The notes beneath the pieces are model-generated. The model worked only from the letters and a program-made list of their open reading frames with translations. It did no database searches and was not told the origin of the DNA. The position numbers and the translations under genes were made by a program. DNA of 17,309 nucleotides from JABCPE02 sp963521545 (GTDB lineage: Bacteria; Bacteroidota; Bacteroidia; Flavobacteriales; Weeksellaceae): assembly GCA_963521545.1 (NCBI GenBank), contig CAUQVP010000030.1:1-17309 (forward strand). Direction: 5' to 3'. The first letter of the stretch is position 1. Each line of letters opens with the position of its first letter. Positions 14,217-17,309 of the stretch are shown here, in pieces.

Positions 14217-14993
14217 ATGATTTTAAATTCAAAAATTTACGGACAGGAAATTCAGGAAACTCCTCTGTTGGTTTTTCATGGATTGTTCGGAATATCAGAT
14301 AATTGGGGGACTTTCGGAAGGGAATTTGGTCAGTGGATGCCTTGCCATTTGGTGGATTTGCGTAATCACGGAAAAAGTTTTCACTCGGATGAAATGTCTC
14401 ATCAGATAATGGCGGAGGATATTTTAAGCTATATCAATCATTATCAATTAGATAAGGTTAATCTTTTGGGGCATTCGCTTGGTGGCAAGGCAGTAATGCA
14501 GTTTGCGATTTCTTATCCAGAGAGGGTAAATAAACTTATCGTAGCAGACATAGCGCCAAGGGCTTACAGACCGCATCATCAGACCGCTTTTGAAGCTTTG
14601 CAAAGTGTGGATTTTTCTACTGTTTCTGTTCGTAAAGATGTGGAACTTCAGCTAGAAAAATACATTACGGACAGAGCCATGCTTTTGTTCCTTCTCAAAA
14701 ATCTCTATTGGGAGCAGGAAAACAAACTGAACTGGAGATTTAACCTAAAGACTCTTTCCGAGAAATATGTTGATTTGGTCGGAAATATAGAAGCGAAAGG
14801 TGTTTTTGGAGGGAAAACTTTATTCCTTGCTGGCGAAAAGTCTAATTACATACTTCCAGAAGATGAAACCCTAATTCGTGAGAAATTCCCAGACAGCCAG
14901 ATTGTTAAAATTAAAAACGCGGGGCATTGGCTTCAAGTAGATAATTCGCAAGATTTTAACAATTCTGTTAAAGATTTTTTAATAAAAGGCTAA
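14217..14993 (+). CDS. Alpha/beta-hydrolase, YbfF-type esterase
   Basis: A cytoplasmic alpha/beta-hydrolase of 258 residues. The oxyanion region is HGLFGISDNWGTFG (21-34), DLRNHGKS (47-54) follows, and the nucleophile is Ser87 in LGHSLGGKA. As in E. coli YbfF, the acid is predicted in the strand after the nucleophile helix, Asp111 in ADIAPR, and the base is His237 in NAGHWLQVD. The DNW and DLRNHG motifs point to the YbfF branch, whose members cleave short acyl esters and thioesters. A MenH-like role in menaquinone synthesis is a less likely alternative. No promoter was recognised in the 52 bases after lgt. Confidence 0.85.
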   Translation: MILNSKIYGQEIQETPLLVFHGLFGISDNWGTFGREFGQWMPCHLVDLRNHGKSFHSDEMSHQIMAEDILSYINHYQLDKVNLLGHSLGGKAVMQFAISYPERVNKLIVADIAPRAYRPHHQTAFEALQSVDFSTVSVRKDVELQLEKYITDRAMLLFLLKNLYWEQENKLNWRFNLKTLSEKYVDLVGNIEAKGVFGGKTLFLAGEKSNYILPEDETLIREKFPDSQIVKIKNAGHWLQVDNSQDFNNSVKDFLIKG

Positions 14994-15007
14994 TCTTAAC
15001 ATAGATC

Positions 15008-15032
15008 AATTTTTATATAAATAAAAATTTTT
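15008..15032 (+). terminator. AT-only hairpin, possible weak terminator after the hydrolase gene
   Basis: AATTTTTAT (15008-15016) and ATAAAAATT (15021-15029) are a perfect 9-base inverted repeat followed by T. The stem has no G or C pairs, so it is weak at best, and it lies beside the next promoter. Confidence 0.3.
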
Positions 15033-15039
15033 ATATTTA
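15032..15039 (+). promoter_or_regulatory. Candidate -7 box (TATATTTA) for the aldehyde dehydrogenase gene
   Basis: One mismatch from TAnnTTTG, 23 bases before the ATG at 15063, the usual leader distance in this window. No -33 TTTG was found. Confidence 0.3.
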
Positions 15040-15062
15040 CACAAATTTAAAAATTTAAAATT

Positions 15063-16448
15063 ATGTCAAGCATTAAAACTATAAATCCTGCCACAGGCGA
15101 GGTATTAAAAGAATATCCAGAGATGACATCTAGCGAGGTTTCAGAAATTATCGCACAAGCTGATGCAACCTTTAAAGAATGGCGTAAAAAATCTTTTTCA
15201 GAAAGAGCAAAAGTTCTCTATAATGCAGCAAGAATCATGCGTGAGCGTAAAGAAGAGTTGGGTAAATTATGCTCTATCGAGATGGGAAAACTTCACAAAG
15301 AAGGTATCGCAGAGGTGGAGCTTTGTGCTGGGATTTTTGAATATTATGCAGAAAATGGAGAAAAACTATTGGCGGATAAGCCTTTGGAAACACCGCACGG
15401 AAAGGCATTTTTGTCTTATGAGCCGATAGGTGTGATTCTGAGCGTTCAGCCTTGGAATTTCCCTTTCTATCAGACTACTCGTTCTGCTGCACCTAACCTT
15501 ATCATAGGGAATACAATAGTGCTGAAACACGCATCTAATGTGCCACAGGCGGGAGAAATGATGGAAAAAATTCTTTTAGAAGCGGGAGCGCCTAAGGGAG
15601 CTTATACTAATATTTTTGTCCCTGGTTCTAAAGTGTCAGAAATATTGGACGACCCAAGAGTAAAAGGAGCTGCTCTTACAGGAAGCGAACCAGCAGGAGC
15701 TAGTTTCGCATCTGCAGCAGGGAAAAATGTGAAAAAATCAATCTTGGAACTTGGTGGAAGTGATGCTTTCATCATTATGCCAGATGCTGATTTAGATAAA
15801 GCTGTAGAAACTGCTGTGAATGGCAGACTATGGAATGCAGGGCAGGTGTGCGTTTCTCCAAAGAGAGTTATCGTTCCAGAAAGCCTTTATCCAGCGTTCC
15901 TTGAAAAAGCTACACAGCTATTTGGAAATGCTAAAGTGGGAGATCCTCTTGATCCAGAAACTCAGTTGGCGCCTTTAAGCAGTGTGAAGGCGAGAGAAGA
16001 TGTTTTATCTCAAGTAGAAAAAGCCATAGCACAAGGAGCAAAACTAGTGACAGGAGGTAAAAAAATAGAAGGTCCAGGAGCATTTATGCAGCCTACTATT
16101 TTGACAGATATTAAGAAAGGAATGGACGCTTATTCAGATGAAATATTTGGGCCAGTACTGATGATTTATTCTGTGAAAAATATGGACGAAGCTGTAGATT
16201 TGGCTAATGATACTAAATACGGTCTTGGTGGAACGGTTTTCGGAACGGATGTAGAGGAAGTAGTGAAAATCGCAAGAAGAATAGACACAGGAATGGTCTA
16301 TATCAATCATGTAACAGGGATTTCGCCAGAACTTCCATTCGGAGGAACGAAAAACTCTGGATATGGTAGAGAGCAGTCCATAGAGGGAATATATGAGTTC
16401 GTTAATTCTAAACTAATCAGGGTAACTACTCCTGATGCAGCTTATTAA
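15063..16448 (+). CDS. NAD(P)-dependent aldehyde dehydrogenase, succinate-semialdehyde (Sad/YneI) type
   Basis: Oxidises an aldehyde, probably succinate semialdehyde, to the acid. The 461 residues nearly equal E. coli Sad (462). It begins with INPATGEVL (7-15). Catalytic residues are Asn132 in QPWNFPFY, Lys155 in LKHASNV, Glu229 in LELGGSDAF and the nucleophile Cys263 in NAGQVCVSPKR, with the later EIFGP and PFGGTKNSGYGRE motifs. LKHA.NV and ELGGSD.F are typical of the Sad branch and differ from the GabD form. Substrate is inferred by resemblance only; gabT or other GABA genes are not present. The SDR gene starts 6 bases after the stop, so the two form an operon. Confidence 0.9.
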   Translation: MSSIKTINPATGEVLKEYPEMTSSEVSEIIAQADATFKEWRKKSFSERAKVLYNAARIMRERKEELGKLCSIEMGKLHKEGIAEVELCAGIFEYYAENGEKLLADKPLETPHGKAFLSYEPIGVILSVQPWNFPFYQTTRSAAPNLIIGNTIVLKHASNVPQAGEMMEKILLEAGAPKGAYTNIFVPGSKVSEILDDPRVKGAALTGSEPAGASFASAAGKNVKKSILELGGSDAFIIMPDADLDKAVETAVNGRLWNAGQVCVSPKRVIVPESLYPAFLEKATQLFGNAKVGDPLDPETQLAPLSSVKAREDVLSQVEKAIAQGAKLVTGGKKIEGPGAFMQPTILTDIKKGMDAYSDEIFGPVLMIYSVKNMDEAVDLANDTKYGLGGTVFGTDVEEVVKIARRIDTGMVYINHVTGISPELPFGGTKNSGYGREQSIEGIYEFVNSKLIRVTTPDAAY

Positions 16449-16454
16449 AATATT

Positions 16455-17174
16455 ATGCAAAATTTAAAAGGAAAAACAGCCCTTGTAACAGGTGGAGGGC
16501 GAGGATTAGGTAAAGCCGTAGCTTTGGCTTTGGCGGCAGAAGGTGTAAATGTAGCCATTACGGGTAGAAATGAAAACAATCTAAAATCCGTAGTTGCAGA
16601 GATAGAGAGCAAAGGTGTGAAATCATCTTATTCAGTTTTTGATGTTACTGATAAAAAGCAAGTTTTTGCTTCGTTAGAAAAATTACAAAATGATTTCGGG
16701 AAGTTTGATATTCTTATCAATAATGCTGGAATAGCGGCTTTCGGAGGAATTTTAGAAATGGATGATGAGCAGTGGGAAGACATTGTAAAGACCAATCTTT
16801 TTGGGCCTTACTATGTGGTGAAAGCTGTGGTGCCAGGGATGGTGGAGAAAAAATCAGGCGATGTGGTGAATATTTCTTCAACGGCAGGTCTGAAAGGAAA
16901 TGCGCTTACTTCGGCATATTCTGCATCTAAATTTGGATTGATAGGAATGTCTGAATCTATGATGTTTGAACTTCGTAAGCAGAACATTCGTGTGACAACT
17001 CTTACACCAAGTACGATTTCAACAGATATGGCCAAAACAGACCTGAAAATCACGGATGGAAACCCAGAAAAGGTGCTTCAGCCAGAGGATTTCGCAGAGC
17101 TGGTGGTAGATTTATTGAAGCTAAACAAGAGAGCAATGCTGGCTTCAGCGGCTCTTTGGTCTACAAATCCATAA
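16455..17174 (+). CDS. Classical short-chain dehydrogenase/reductase (FabG-like)
   Basis: A cytoplasmic oxidoreductase of 239 residues, the normal size for classical SDRs. The cofactor motif is TGGGRGLG (12-19). Arg38 at the end of the second strand (TGRN) suggests NADP(H). NNAG is at 89-92. The catalytic tetrad is Asn114, Ser142, Tyr155 and Lys159 (YSASK). The C-terminal part has TPSTISTDMAK, the equivalent of the PG-x-x-T loop, with Ser replacing Gly. It resembles 3-oxoacyl-ACP reductase, but a lone FabG-like gene after an aldehyde dehydrogenase may act on another carbonyl, perhaps the alcohol or aldehyde form of the same substrate. It is the second gene of that operon and is followed by a strong terminator. 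Confidence 0.9.
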   Translation: MQNLKGKTALVTGGGRGLGKAVALALAAEGVNVAITGRNENNLKSVVAEIESKGVKSSYSVFDVTDKKQVFASLEKLQNDFGKFDILINNAGIAAFGGILEMDDEQWEDIVKTNLFGPYYVVKAVVPGMVEKKSGDVVNISSTAGLKGNALTSAYSASKFGLIGMSESMMFELRKQNIRVTTLTPSTISTDMAKTDLKITDGNPEKVLQPEDFAELVVDLLKLNKRAMLASAALWSTNP

Positions 17175-17202
17175 AAATTACTTTTTTAAACCATATTAAA
17201 AG

Positions 17203-17234
17203 AGACTTTGGCTTATCTTTGCCAAAGTCTTTTT
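17203..17234 (+). terminator. Terminator of the aldehyde dehydrogenase-SDR operon
   Basis: A perfect 10-base-pair stem, AGACTTTGGC (17203-17212) and GCCAAAGTCT (17221-17230), with an 8-base loop and five T (17230-17234). Confidence 0.88.
17214..17221 (+). promoter_or_regulatory. Candidate -7 box (TATCTTTG) of the amidotransferase gene, inside the terminator hairpin
   Basis: TATCTTTG fully matches TAnnTTTG. It spans the terminator loop and the first base of the right arm, 26 bases before the ATG at 17248. No -33 TTTG at normal spacing. Confidence 0.4.
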
Positions 17235-17247
17235 ATTTAAAAATTGC

Positions 17248-17309
17248 ATGAAAATATTGGTGCTTGATAATTATGATAGTTTCACTTACAATTTGGTTCA
17301 GATGGTGGA
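17248..17309 (+). CDS. Anthranilate/aminodeoxychorismate synthase glutamine amidotransferase subunit (5' end only)
   Basis: Only the first 20 codons and two bases are in the window. The protein starts MKILVLDNYDSFTYNLVQ, the near-invariant beginning of TrpG and PabA, the class I glutaminase subunits that feed ammonia to anthranilate synthase or aminodeoxychorismate synthase. Which of the two, or whether one protein serves both as is common, cannot be told from this piece. Tryptophan or folate genes are expected beyond the edge. Confidence 0.85.
   Translation, partial: MKILVLDNYDSFTYNLVQMV

Noticed and set aside
1..17309. CRISPR array, insertion sequence, prophage, tRNA or rRNA
   Set aside because: No regular repeats, transposase motifs, phage genes or tRNA/rRNA-like sequences were seen on either strand.

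Overview
The window reads as chromosome of a low-GC Bacteroidota bacterium, most likely a flavobacterium of the Chryseobacterium/Riemerella group (Weeksellaceae). The evidence is promoters of the Bacteroidota type (TTTG, 19-21 bases, TAnnTTTG), weak or absent Shine-Dalgarno sequences, signal peptides ending in '..AQ', a DUF2723 protein, and a TonB receptor with a 'DEVIITGT' box. Species cannot be fixed from this text. No tRNA, rRNA, insertion sequence, phage gene or CRISPR array was seen.

Layout. 1-422 is very AT-rich. It holds a 20-codon signal-peptide-like reading frame with its own -7 box, and the terminator of kdsA. 423-4808 (minus strand) has kdsA (Kdo-8-phosphate synthase) and a large DUF2723 membrane protein, separated by a terminator and a kdsA promoter. 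5008-7484 (plus) is a two-gene operon: a TonB-dependent receptor with a CxxC in its plug and an exported thioredoxin-fold protein. 7523-9813 (minus) is a coupled pair: an FkbM-type methyltransferase and a 14-helix polysaccharide flippase. From 9990 everything is on the plus strand: an S4-domain rRNA pseudouridine synthase, an extended SDR, an Imm53-like immunity protein, yidD, lgt, an alpha/beta hydrolase, a Sad-type aldehyde dehydrogenase, a classical SDR, and the first 20 codons of a trpG/pabA-type glutamine amidotransferase running off the edge.

Many of the genes serve the cell envelope. KdsA makes Kdo for lipid A core. The flippase and methyltransferase suit a surface glycan. DUF2723 proteins are related to protein O-mannosyltransferases. 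YidD helps membrane protein insertion, Lgt lipidates lipoproteins, and the receptor operon imports a ligand. The rest is ordinary metabolism and RNA modification.

Most unusual points: an Lgt with an extra exported N-terminal domain of about 120 residues; an Imm53-like immunity gene with an unrecognised C-terminal half and no toxin nearby; the cysteine-pair receptor/thioredoxin operon; and several promoter -7 boxes whose terminal TTG can be mistaken for a start codon. No clearly new multi-gene system was found.
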